Origin: an uncultured Candidatus Saccharibacteria bacterium | GTDB lineage: Bacteria; Patescibacteriota; Saccharimonadia; Saccharimonadales; Saccharimonadaceae | Direction of reading: 5' to 3' | Length of the DNA: 58,280 nucleotides | Assembly: GCA_946804195.1 (NCBI GenBank) | Contig: CAMPEU010000027.1 | Span: forward strand, 1 to 58,280 | Part shown: in pieces, positions 50,767-58,231 of the stretch | Position numbering within the stretch: position 1 is the first letter of the stretch | Layout of the letters: each line of letters opens with the position of its first letter | Notes under the pieces: model-generated | Databases searched by the model: none | What the model was told of the DNA's origin: nothing | The model's input: only the letters and a program-made list of their open reading frames with translations | Made by a program: the position numbers and the translations under genes

Positions 50767-51120
50767 ATGGTTTTACAGATATTTATAGCACTAGCGACCT
50801 TTGTTTCGGTGATAAAGTTTTCCGGCGTTTTCAACTGGCGGCCCGTAACTAGTGCAATCATTACGGTTCTTGTTCCAACCACTTTTAGCACGCTAATACA
50901 GTATATTTATATATCCGGTAATAATTTACCGCTGTTTCAAGCCCTTACAGTACAGGACGGAATTATTACATTTTTACAGTTAATTGTAGCTATTATTGTT
51001 TTTTACGTCCTAGATCGGTATGAGGATTCCTTTGATGCTTGGTTGACGATTGCCGTGCTGGGCGGGTTTGCTATTACTGTATTTTTACCGTTTATATTAA
51101 GAATTGTTGTTTTAGGTTAG
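50767..51120 (+). CDS. Small polytopic membrane protein
   Basis: 117 residues, strongly hydrophobic with four probable transmembrane helices (about 2-18, 27-46, 60-80, 90-114) and no soluble domain. No motif recognised. Transcript probably leaderless. Converges with the NadD-like gene across a gap of 38 nt. Confidence 0.55.
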   Translation: MVLQIFIALATFVSVIKFSGVFNWRPVTSAIITVLVPTTFSTLIQYIYISGNNLPLFQALTVQDGIITFLQLIVAIIVFYVLDRYEDSFDAWLTIAVLGGFAITVFLPFILRIVVLG

Positions 51121-51158
51121 AGTAAGTTATTAAATAATTTTCACCGTACCATTTTCAA

Positions 51159-51686
51159 TCAAGAGTGTTTGTTGCGTACCTGAGACGAGGATATATGTCG
51201 TGTTTTTGGTGTGTGAATAATTTTGTAGTTCATTTCTATGCCTAGTTTTTTCTTCGTTTTTTGGGCGATAGCATGTATATCGTCGGCTGTATCGTGTCCG
51301 CGCAGACCGACCGCAATATCTATACCGCCTAGTAATATTTCGACGTCATTCCAATCGGCTATGTTTTTGAAAACATCAGATCCAACCAACATTGTGAATT
51401 TTGTATTTTCGAATTCATTCGACAGTTCGGGCAAGGTTTCCTTGGTAGTATATTGTTCGGATAAGGGACAGAATACTCGTAAACCTGCGGACTTTGCTAG
51501 TTCATACTCTAGTAATCGGGCGCGCTCGCCTATTTCGCCTGCATTGGGTTTATTGCGGGGTCGGGGCTCGGGCAAAAAGTATATCTCGTCTAGTTTGCAT
51601 TCCCGCATCGCCTGAGTGGCAAATGCGATATGACCCGCATGTACGGGGTCGAATGTTCCTGGATATATACCAATATGACGCTCCAT
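51159..51686 (-). CDS. nadD: NadD-like nucleotidyltransferase
   Basis: 175 residues of the cytidylyltransferase-like family: GTFDPVHAGHIAFA (ATP-binding GTFDPxHxGH, about 10-23), YFLPEPRPRNKP, FTMLVGSDVFKNI, and the C-terminal ISSSQVR (about 166-172; ISSSxxR) motif. This set matches nicotinate-mononucleotide adenylyltransferase, which makes NaAD in NAD synthesis. It is shorter than the usual 190-215 residues, and the middle diverges, so a related adenylyltransferase remains possible. Two residues precede the strand start, giving the ATG at 51686. Confidence 0.75.
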   Translation of the reverse strand: MERHIGIYPGTFDPVHAGHIAFATQAMRECKLDEIYFLPEPRPRNKPNAGEIGERARLLEYELAKSAGLRVFCPLSEQYTTKETLPELSNEFENTKFTMLVGSDVFKNIADWNDVEILLGGIDIAVGLRGHDTADDIHAIAQKTKKKLGIEMNYKIIHTPKTRHISSSQVRNKHS

Positions 51687-51719
51687 CAGGTCTGATTATA
51701 CGCCTTGCGCGTTTTTTGC

Positions 51720-51725
51720 TATGAT
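51720..51725 (+). promoter_or_regulatory. -10 box of leaderless promoter (gene at 51732)
   Basis: TATGAT, spacer ATGCTT, ATG at 51732. Confidence 0.5.
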
Positions 51726-51731
51726 ATGCTT

Positions 51732-52142
51732 ATGGCTAAGCAAAAAGTCAACAAATCACAACAGCACGGATTGTTGATTTTGATTACTGCTTTTATCTTG
51801 TTGGTTATTGGACTCATGGTTATATTGATCGACAAAAACGCTCGACCAGAACATCTCTTGGTTGTACCGCCCGCCGAAGGGGCGATACAGATTCAGGGTG
51901 AGGCAATGTGTCTTCCGCACAAAGACACGAGCGGCCCTCAGACAGAGGAGTGCGCATATGGGATTCAGGATGATCAGAATCGTTATTATTCATTGAGCGA
52001 TTCCGATCCAGACTACAAAAATATTGATAATTTACCTATTAATCAACAAGTTGTCGTTACGGGTACATTTCAGCGAGGCGAAAGTACGCTCTATCCAACG
52101 GTTGGAACAATTGAAGTAATCAACGTTTCGCCACCAAAGTAG
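51732..52142 (+). CDS. Hypothetical single-span membrane protein
   Basis: 136 residues from the ATG at 51732; the in-frame ATG at 51726 or a farther upstream start would overlap the promoter. A transmembrane helix (about 13-33) precedes a soluble, outward-facing domain of about 100 residues with a Cys pair (GEAMCLPHKD and EECAYGI) and strands suggestive of an OB-like fold (QQVVVTGTFQRGES). No family can be named with confidence. It precedes an alpha/beta hydrolase gene by 23 nt. Confidence 0.55.
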   Translation: MAKQKVNKSQQHGLLILITAFILLVIGLMVILIDKNARPEHLLVVPPAEGAIQIQGEAMCLPHKDTSGPQTEECAYGIQDDQNRYYSLSDSDPDYKNIDNLPINQQVVVTGTFQRGESTLYPTVGTIEVINVSPPK

Positions 52143-52153
52143 AGAGTATTTGA

Positions 52154-52159
52154 TACAAT
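52154..52159 (+). promoter_or_regulatory. -10 box of leaderless promoter (alpha/beta hydrolase)
   Basis: TACAAT, spacer AGCCTC, ATG at 52166. Confidence 0.55.
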
Positions 52160-52165
52160 AGCCTC

Positions 52166-52879
52166 ATGCGAAAGCACGAGCTGACACTGCAAGGTGAAAC
52201 GCGCAAACAAGCCGCCTCGTTGTTTACAACGAAGGAAAATAGCGGTGCTGGAATCTTGATGATGCATGGGTATACCGGTAACCGGTTGGATTATGCCGAT
52301 TATGCATCTGAATTAACTAATCGTCTCGGTGCGACATGCCTATCAATCGATCTAGCGGGTCACGGAAAAAGCGGAGGTGATTTTCAGACACTAACGCCAC
52401 AGCAGTATTTTTATGACACACTCGAGGCCTATGACTTTTTATCAGATTTACCCGACGTCGATAGCGCGCGTATTGGTGTCGTAGGTGCTAGCTTTGGTGG
52501 CTATTTTGCGGCGTTGATTGCGGGTGCGCGCTCGCCAAAGAGCGTGCTACTACGTGCGCCTGCAATTTATGAAGATCATCAGTATGATCAACCCCGCGAA
52601 AGCCTCGACTATCAAGACATGCAAGATTTTCGTCACAGCTTGGTACATTCATTGCCAGAATGTAACCTAGCATTGGATGCAATTGCAGAGTACGAGGGTA
52701 GTGTAACGATCGTAGAGTCAGAACATGACGATTTGATTCCACCTGCAGTTATTCAGGCGTATCTGAGTGTCGCGCAAAACGGTCTACACAGATTCATTGC
52801 TGGTGCACAACATAGCTTAGAAGGCGCGCATCGCCAGACGTTTCGTGAGATGCTGGTCGACTGGGCGCGTGAATTATAA
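52166..52879 (+). CDS. Alpha/beta hydrolase (cytosolic esterase/lysophospholipase-like)
   Basis: 237 residues. MMHGYTGNRLDYADYA is the oxyanion-hole segment, GHGKSGG the following loop, VGASFGGYFAAL (about 109-120) holds the nucleophile Ser in GxSxG, EHDDLIPP (about 188-195) the acidic residue and AQHSLEG (about 213-219) the catalytic His. Intact triad, no signal peptide, so it acts in the cytosol. Substrate unknown. Probably a leaderless mRNA. Confidence 0.9.
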   Translation: MRKHELTLQGETRKQAASLFTTKENSGAGILMMHGYTGNRLDYADYASELTNRLGATCLSIDLAGHGKSGGDFQTLTPQQYFYDTLEAYDFLSDLPDVDSARIGVVGASFGGYFAALIAGARSPKSVLLRAPAIYEDHQYDQPRESLDYQDMQDFRHSLVHSLPECNLALDAIAEYEGSVTIVESEHDDLIPPAVIQAYLSVAQNGLHRFIAGAQHSLEGAHRQTFREMLVDWAREL

Positions 52880-53026
52880 TTGCTATCTAATTCGTTATTT
52901 GTAAGCCGAGTGACGAGTTAGTATAACGTTCTATGTTGATAAATGAACGTAAGATTTTCGAATTAAGACAGGAACTGTTGATAGCGGCTTAGGCAGGTAA
53001 ATCCATTTAGCCGATCGCGAATGGTT
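52880..53026. other. 147-nt gap without a recognisable gene
   Basis: No ORF, tRNA or clear terminator. It contains a GGCT/AGCC hairpin around 52990-53015 but nothing I can name. Confidence 0.5.
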
Positions 53027-53428
53027 CTAAAAACATGATTCGATGATTTCCAATGTCATTGGCGTAAGGTTGAGTTTTCGAATTTTATTGATGCTAAGCC
53101 ACTCAACCTTTGCTGTACCATCTAATGGCTTCGGCTCGCCTGATGAATGCTCGGCAACATAAACAAGATACAGTGCTCCACCTTTTTCGCCCTTATTGTT
53201 GATATTGTTTGAGATAAGTCTGATATTCTCGATCCCTATACCAACTTCTTCTAAGCATTCACGGGTTAGTGCGGCTTCAAGCGTTGCATCGATTGGCTCG
53301 ACGGTGCCACCGGGAATTCCCCAGTAACCCGGAAAGACCTCCTCGTCGTCAGCACGCTTTATGAGTAGAACGTCATCGGCTTTCATGATTACCACACTTA
53401 CGTTAACTTTAAAGGGTGGGTGACTCAT
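53027..53428 (-). CDS. Nudix hydrolase
   Basis: 133 residues with a near-canonical Nudix box at about residues 37-60: GGTVEPIDATLEAALTREC then LEEVGI. The metal-binding core R-E-x-x-E-E is intact; the Glu usually found at the fifth position after Gly is Asp in a slightly longer loop. Such enzymes hydrolyse nucleoside diphosphates linked to another group. AAAGGAG lies 5 nt before the ATG, and TATAAT at 53451-53456 is a likely -10. Substrate not predictable. Confidence 0.88.
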   Translation of the reverse strand: MSHPPFKVNVSVVIMKADDVLLIKRADDEEVFPGYWGIPGGTVEPIDATLEAALTRECLEEVGIGIENIRLISNNINNKGEKGGALYLVYVAEHSSGEPKPLDGTAKVEWLSINKIRKLNLTPMTLEIIESCF

Positions 53429-53450
53429 ATGATCTCCTTTGTGTTGAATT

Positions 53451-53456
53451 GATTAT
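53451..53456 (-). promoter_or_regulatory. -10 box upstream of the Nudix gene
   Basis: TATAAT followed by a leader of about 20 nt carrying AAAGGAG; a conventional, non-leaderless promoter. Confidence 0.5.
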
Positions 53457-53566
53457 AGATTATTCCTAGCATTGATATCATATTTTTTATTAGAAACCAC
53501 TACTTCTCTTGAATGCAAAACATGTATTTTACACACTGTCGATGACCAAGCAGCCATTGCCGATGG

Positions 53567-53998
53567 CTAGCCAAGTTTATCGATGTTTCTTTGCAAAGTT
53601 TCGATATGATTCATCAGATTCGTTTGATGGTCGTTGTCCGCAAAGACGTTGAACACATGATTTTCTAGTTGTTCGATTCCGGTCTGGATTTTTTGTTTGC
53701 CGTCACTAGTGACCCGTAGCTGTTGCGTGCGACGGTCGTTATCTTTGTGGACGACTTTGACCCAGCCGTTTTTGACGGCCAGTTCAACTTGGCGACTGAC
53801 GGCAGCGGGTGTGATGTCCAAAAATCTTGCTACTGTTGATTGCGTGGCGGGTTGGTGTTGCCGTACCGACAGTAATAGGGTGAATTGCGACAAACCGATA
53901 CCCGCATGCTGGCGTAGGGCAGTGTCGAATGCTTGGTCTAACGAATTAGTGAGACGGTGCATTTTGTATAAGTACGTTTGACTAAAATCAAGTGTCAT
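53567..53998 (-). CDS. MarR-family transcription regulator
   Basis: 143 residues with the winged-helix MarR layout: dimerisation helix (HRLTNSLDQAFDTALRQHAG), recognition region TQSTVARFLDITPAAVSRQVELAVKNGWV (about 72-100) and the wing KVVHKDNDRRTQQLRVTSDG. GGAGAATAAT precedes the ATG. Two TTAACAyGTyAA palindromes directly upstream overlap its promoter, so it probably represses itself and perhaps the 452-residue gene whose end they reach. The ligand is unknown. Confidence 0.92.
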   Translation of the reverse strand: MTLDFSQTYLYKMHRLTNSLDQAFDTALRQHAGIGLSQFTLLLSVRQHQPATQSTVARFLDITPAAVSRQVELAVKNGWVKVVHKDNDRRTQQLRVTSDGKQKIQTGIEQLENHVFNVFADNDHQTNLMNHIETLQRNIDKLG

Positions 53999-54018
53999 TA
54001 TTATTCTCCTGCAGAAAT

Positions 54019-54046
54019 GTTAACATGTTAACTATTAACACGTCAA
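54019..54046. promoter_or_regulatory. Tandem MarR-type operator
   Basis: Perfect palindrome GTTAACATGTTAAC (54019-54032) and imperfect TTAACACGTCAA (54035-54046), 16 bp apart centre to centre. They overlap a TTGACG-type -35 and a TAACAT -10 for marR and reach the stop of the upstream gene. Confidence 0.65.
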
Positions 54047-55401
54047 CTATTTTCGGAAATTACAATATAACCACTGTTTTGCACAGCGGCCCAACGACTC
54101 AAAAATTCTTGCTTTGGCATGGTGTATGTATCGGTATGTCGAGGGTCGATGACGTACATTTCGTCTACGCCGGCACCCAGTAGGACAATACGGTGTTGAG
54201 CACGGCTGAATTCGTTACCTTCGGTACGGAGGCCGGCGACGGCGTAAATATTTGCTTGGGGGCGTTTTTTGCGGATGGCTGTTGCGATTTCGGCGATCTT
54301 TTCTAGGCTCATACCGGCGTAGCAATAACTTTGCACACGTTTGCCATATTCACGTTCGAACGTTTCAGTTTGAAAGATTTTTAGATAATCTTCGTCGTGT
54401 ACGACATCGGTGCCATGTGCTCGTCGGAGGTGTTGACGCGTTTCTTCTTCGGCAACAAGGTGACCAGAAACTGCACGATGGATAATTCGAAATACAGCGG
54501 TCGAGCAGGCGATTGGTTTGGTTTGTCCGGCTGGGTCTGGCTGGTCGAGTAGGCCGACTGGAATAGTCTGAGCCATGTCGATATCGATAAATTCATGCAT
54601 CGATGATTCGAGCGCATCGATCCGCGATTCTGCGAGCATATTGATGCGCATTGATGCATGCGGACCGAGGCCGATTCTTAGACCCACCACATCCATACTT
54701 TGGTAGTGATTTGCTTGGAATACCTCGTGGTTTAGTCGTGGATCGATCGCAGCGAGTCGTTGTAAGTAGGTTTGTGTGATTGGTTCGAAGATTTTTTTGT
54801 AAGGACCTGTGATGTATTTGCCCTGGTACGGTTGGTCGATTGATTCGTGGATCGCAGTGTTTATTACTTGGTCATGATATTTCAAATCATTGATTTTCAT
54901 GCGTAGGTCGTCGAGATCCGCAGGGCCTGGAACTAATTCTGAATTTGTGTAGCACGACATAAACTTTGTAAAGGCGGCGGCGTGCTGCTCTTGGTTACCT
55001 GTGATTGCATGGATTTTGCCACTTTGAATACTGTCAACGATGCAGTTCGTATCGATGGAAGTAATCTTGGATAGGTCGGCATCGTTGTTGACCAATCCGC
55101 TGGCTTGCCACACCGCTGCGCGTGCACCGCTGGGAATGTCGGGGAGGGGATTATATTGATTGATAAAGTAATCCATGTAACAGGCTGCAAAGTGTTCCCA
55201 TAAGTTACGGACGAGCATGGCTTCTTTGTGGTCGAGCCATTCTAGGTCTTCAAACGCCTTGAGGTATTCATGTTTTTGATGCGTTGTAATCGAGGCTGGG
55301 GTTCTCTCTAGCTCGCGACCATTGGGGGTGATGAAATATTCAGGCCGCTTTTGCGGTCCAGAAACGGGAGTTTCGTAGCCTGTCACCTCTGGGTTTGTCA
55401 T
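54043..55401 (-). CDS. Hypothetical protein with C39/papain-like cysteine protease domain
   Basis: 452 residues. The N-terminal 300 are helical and unlike any family I know. The last 160 resemble a C39/transglutaminase-type fold: a Cys at the start of a helix (ACSTAVFRIIHRAVSG, about 297-312), then a His in RAQHRIVLLGAG (about 414) and an Asp in MYVIDPRHTDT (about 429), the order Cys-His-Asp. No signal peptide is visible, so it acts in the cytosol or needs a special export route. Transcribed ahead of marR, with the MarR sites at its 3' end. The protease call is pattern-based; substrate unknown. Confidence 0.55.
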   Translation of the reverse strand: MTNPEVTGYETPVSGPQKRPEYFITPNGRELERTPASITTHQKHEYLKAFEDLEWLDHKEAMLVRNLWEHFAACYMDYFINQYNPLPDIPSGARAAVWQASGLVNNDADLSKITSIDTNCIVDSIQSGKIHAITGNQEQHAAAFTKFMSCYTNSELVPGPADLDDLRMKINDLKYHDQVINTAIHESIDQPYQGKYITGPYKKIFEPITQTYLQRLAAIDPRLNHEVFQANHYQSMDVVGLRIGLGPHASMRINMLAESRIDALESSMHEFIDIDMAQTIPVGLLDQPDPAGQTKPIACSTAVFRIIHRAVSGHLVAEEETRQHLRRAHGTDVVHDEDYLKIFQTETFEREYGKRVQSYCYAGMSLEKIAEIATAIRKKRPQANIYAVAGLRTEGNEFSRAQHRIVLLGAGVDEMYVIDPRHTDTYTMPKQEFLSRWAAVQNSGYIVISENS

Positions 55402-55407
55402 AGTAGT

Positions 55408-55413
55408 AGCATA
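55408..55413 (-). promoter_or_regulatory. -10 box of leaderless promoter (452-residue gene)
   Basis: TATGCT, spacer ACTACT of 6 nt, ATG at 55401. A weaker match than the others in the set. Confidence 0.4.
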
Positions 55414-55484
55414 TAATGATTGACCGGCAAAAAAAATTGCTCACGTTTTAATTATTGAACGAAGGTGTTGGGTATGCATTTTTG

Positions 55485-55506
55485 ACCACACCACATGTGG
55501 TGTGGT
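55485..55506. promoter_or_regulatory. 22-bp perfect palindrome in the divergent gap
   Basis: ACCACACCACA followed by its exact complement. It lies between the divergent 452-residue gene and nrdA and is flanked by T-rich sequence; an operator site or a hairpin are both possible. Confidence 0.5.
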
Positions 55507-55591
55507 GTTTGTTATTTACAACACTATTTGCATATCTAAGGTGTTAACGTGAGCGGAATGGGCGTGTGGTTAAAAAAACCTATAAAAAGAC

Positions 55592-55620
55592 TTGAAACCC
55601 ACATATATAGGGTCTATAGT
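55592..55620 (+). promoter_or_regulatory. nrdA promoter with palindromic operator in the spacer
   Basis: TTGAAA (55592-55597), 17-nt spacer, TATAGT (55615-55620). The spacer contains ACCCACATATATAGGGT (55597-55613), a near-palindrome resembling NrdR boxes in its AT-rich centre. Repressor binding here would block polymerase. Confidence 0.6.
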
Positions 55621-55626
55621 CGTATG

Positions 55627-55803
55627 TAGACACTACGTAGTAGTAGTTCAACAAAAATACACATTGTGCAAGACGGAGGGAAACCACCGCCCCGCATCTG
55701 TATCAGATAGGGCGTTTTCTTGCACCGCCGGGACGTACCTGAGAGACACGTCGGAGTCGGGAGCAAGTGCAAAGGAAAAATAACTAACACCAAAAGGGGG
55801 AAT
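55627..55803 (+). ncRNA. Structured 5' leader of nrdA (candidate cis-regulatory RNA)
   Basis: About 177 nt between the predicted transcription start and the nrdA ATG. Elements: an 8-bp helix GTGCAAGA (55666-55673) with TCTTGCAC (55718-55725) enclosing a stem capped by a GAAA tetraloop (55674-55689) and a hairpin ATCTG/CAGAT with CCC/GGG below; then a GACGT/ACGTC hairpin (55732-55752). A second GTGCAA at 55767-55772 could compete for TCTTGCAC, giving two exclusive structures. I see no B12-box, so it is not a standard cobalamin riboswitch. The ribosome binding site AGGGGG lies after it. Confidence 0.5.
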
Positions 55804-58215
55804 ATGGGCATATCTGTGGTAAAACGCGATGGTACTCGCGAACCATTTGACGCTAATCAAGTCAATCTCGCCCTGGTCGAAGCCAGTGAGGGGCTTGCTG
55901 ATCAGATACAAAAAGTTGTTCAGGTGGCAACAGAGCTACAGCTGACATTATTTGATGGTATTACAACGCAACAATTAGATGAAGCGTTGATTCATACCGC
56001 ATTGCAAAACGTCAAAGACGATCCAGATTTTGACAAGATCGCAGCACGTTTATTGTTAAAAAATATTTACAAGAATACTTTGGGCAAGTACAAAGATGCT
56101 GCCGAGCTCAAGAAACTACACGAAAAGCACTTCGCAAAATACCTTCGCGATGGCGTTACCGATGGCTTGCTGGACAAGCGCATGAATGCCAAAGTATTTG
56201 ATCTCAAAAAATTAGCCGCAGCAATCGACCCGGACCGCGATTATCTGAGTAAATATTTGGGTGTTGTTACAAACAAGAATCGTTATGCATTGCGTAAACA
56301 AAGTGGGGAACCATTAGAAGTTCCACAGTATACCCATATGCGAATTGCGATGGGGTTGAGCTATAACGAAAAGAATCCGACAGAGGCTGCGCTTGATTTT
56401 TATGATCACATGAGTCGATTGGAATACGTTCCGGGCGGAAGTACTCGTGTGAATGCTGGTGGTTCATTTCCTCAGTTATCAAATTGTTTCTTGTTCAATA
56501 TTGATGACGACATGGAATCAATTGCACGTGGCGTTCGCGACACAATGTGGATTGCAAAAGGTACGGGCGGTATTGGTATCGGTATCACGAAGTTGCGTGC
56601 AGCTGGTAGCCCAGTAAAGACGACAAACACCGAATCAACAGGTCCAATTCCGTTCATAAAGATGATTGATACGGCGCTGTTTGCCGTCAGCCGAAAAGGT
56701 AAAAAGCAAGGCGCTGCCGCAATTTATATGGAGAACTGGCACCTGAACTTCCCGCAGTTCTTGGATCTAAAGCAAAACAGCGGTGACCCGTATCTGCGTA
56801 CACGAATTGCTAATACAGCCGTTTATTTGAGTGATGAGTTCATGAAACGTGTTCAAAAAGACAAAGATTGGTATTTGTTTGATCCAGCCGATACGCCCGA
56901 TTTGACCGAGTTATACGGCGAGCAGTTCAGCAAGCGATATAATGAATACGTCAAATTAGCCGACAAAGGTGAAATGCGCGATTACACAAAGACAAGTGCT
57001 CGTGAACAATACCGTCAGATTTTGACAGTATTACAGGCAACGAGTCATCCATGGCTGACCTGGAAGGACACAATCAATGTTCGTGCGCTGAATAATAACA
57101 CTGGTACGATTCATCACAGTAATTTGTGTACTGAAATTACATTGCCTCAGGATAGTGAGAATACGTCCGTTTGTAATTTGGTCAGTATCAATTTGTCTGC
57201 TCATTTACTCGAGGATAAATCATGGGATTGGGATCGTTTGGCTAGTTCATCACGGAGTGCAGTTCGCCAGTTAGATAACCTTTGTGACATTACGAATACA
57301 CCGATTCCACAGGCGATGAATAGTAACAAGCAAAATCGTGCGTTGGGCTTGGGACTCATGGGCTTTACTGATGTTATCGAGAAGCTAGGTTATAGTTATG
57401 AATCCGAAGAGGCCTACGATTTGATCGATCAATTGACTGAATTTATCAGTTATCATGCGATCGATGCCAGCGCCGATATGGCCAAAGAACTAGGTAGCTA
57501 CCCGCAATATAAAGGTAGCGGTTGGAGCAAGGGCGTCTTGCCAATCGATACGATTGATCAACTAGATTTGGATCGAAATGTTCGTGTTGATATCAAGCGC
57601 AAAGCGCGCATGGACTGGGAAAAACTACGACCAAAGGTAAAGAAAGGTATGCGAAATGCGACGCTGATGGCGATTGCGCCGACGGCCAACATCGCGCACA
57701 TTGCCGGCACAACACCGGGCTTGGATCCGCAGTTTGCACAGATATTTAGTCGTGCAACATTGAATGGTAAGTTTCTCGAGGTTAACGTCAATATGATTCG
57801 CGACCTCCAGGAACTTGGTTTATGGGACAAGGTGAAGGATGAAGTATTGCGCCGACAAGGTGATATCCAACCAATCGTCGAGATTCCTGATGACATCAAA
57901 GCAGTATACAAGACGAGTTTTCAACTGAGCCCATATGCATTTATCGAGGTTGCAGGACGCGCGCAAAAATGGGTCGACCAAGCGATTAGCCGAAACATGT
58001 ATTTAGAGACACGTGACTTGGACGAATACGAAAAGATTTACATGGAAGCTTGGAAAAAGGGCCTAAAGACGACATACTACCTACACGTCAAACCGCGTCA
58101 TACGGCCGAGCAGAGTACGGTGAAAGTCAACAAGGCTGAATCGGAACCGGGCGGAGGTCCGCGAAAGAAAGGCTTTGGCTTTGCCAAAAAACAAACAGTT
58201 GGGACGGGGACATGA
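55804..58215 (+). CDS. nrdA: Ribonucleoside-diphosphate reductase, class I alpha subunit
   Basis: 803 residues from the ATG at 55804. An N-terminal ATP-cone (about 1-90, VVKRDGTREPFD) senses dATP/ATP. Catalytic residues are present: the redox Cys of LSNCFLF (about 228), the thiyl Cys in NLCTEI (about 442) with Asn and Glu around it, the second redox Cys in SVCNL (about 457), and the radical-transfer Tyr pair in TTYYLH (about 757-758), which identifies a class I enzyme needing NrdB rather than a B12-dependent class II. The C-terminal CxxC tail that relays electrons from thioredoxin is not visible; the protein ends in a basic Gly/Lys-rich stretch. A second start candidate farther upstream lies in the leader and is unlikely. 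nrdB should follow beyond the window. Confidence 0.95.
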   Translation: MGISVVKRDGTREPFDANQVNLALVEASEGLADQIQKVVQVATELQLTLFDGITTQQLDEALIHTALQNVKDDPDFDKIAARLLLKNIYKNTLGKYKDAAELKKLHEKHFAKYLRDGVTDGLLDKRMNAKVFDLKKLAAAIDPDRDYLSKYLGVVTNKNRYALRKQSGEPLEVPQYTHMRIAMGLSYNEKNPTEAALDFYDHMSRLEYVPGGSTRVNAGGSFPQLSNCFLFNIDDDMESIARGVRDTMWIAKGTGGIGIGITKLRAAGSPVKTTNTESTGPIPFIKMIDTALFAVSRKGKKQGAAAIYMENWHLNFPQFLDLKQNSGDPYLRTRIANTAVYLSDEFMKRVQKDKDWYLFDPADTPDLTELYGEQFSKRYNEYVKLADKGEMRDYTKTSAREQYRQILTVLQATSHPWLTWKDTINVRALNNNTGTIHHSNLCTEITLPQDSENTSVCNLVSINLSAHLLEDKSWDWDRLASSSRSAVRQLDNLCDITNTPIPQAMNSNKQNRALGLGLMGFTDVIEKLGYSYESEEAYDLIDQLTEFISYHAIDASADMAKELGSYPQYKGSGWSKGVLPIDTIDQLDLDRNVRVDIKRKARMDWEKLRPKVKKGMRNATLMAIAPTANIAHIAGTTPGLDPQFAQIFSRATLNGKFLEVNVNMIRDLQELGLWDKVKDEVLRRQGDIQPIVEIPDDIKAVYKTSFQLSPYAFIEVAGRAQKWVDQAISRNMYLETRDLDEYEKIYMEAWKKGLKTTYYLHVKPRHTAEQSTVKVNKAESEPGGGPRKKGFGFAKKQTVGTGT

Positions 58216-58231
58216 GTATGAGAGACACATC

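Noticed and set aside
52900-53020. Stretch that resembles a piece of 23S rRNA (GGCTTAGGCAGGTAAATCC)
   Set aside because: Only about 20 bases look rRNA-like and the flanks do not continue the match, so a degraded rRNA fragment cannot be supported.
55660-55803. Cobalamin (B12) riboswitch
   Set aside because: The nrdA leader lacks the B12-box sequence, and the encoded enzyme is class I (Tyr-Tyr pair), which does not need B12.
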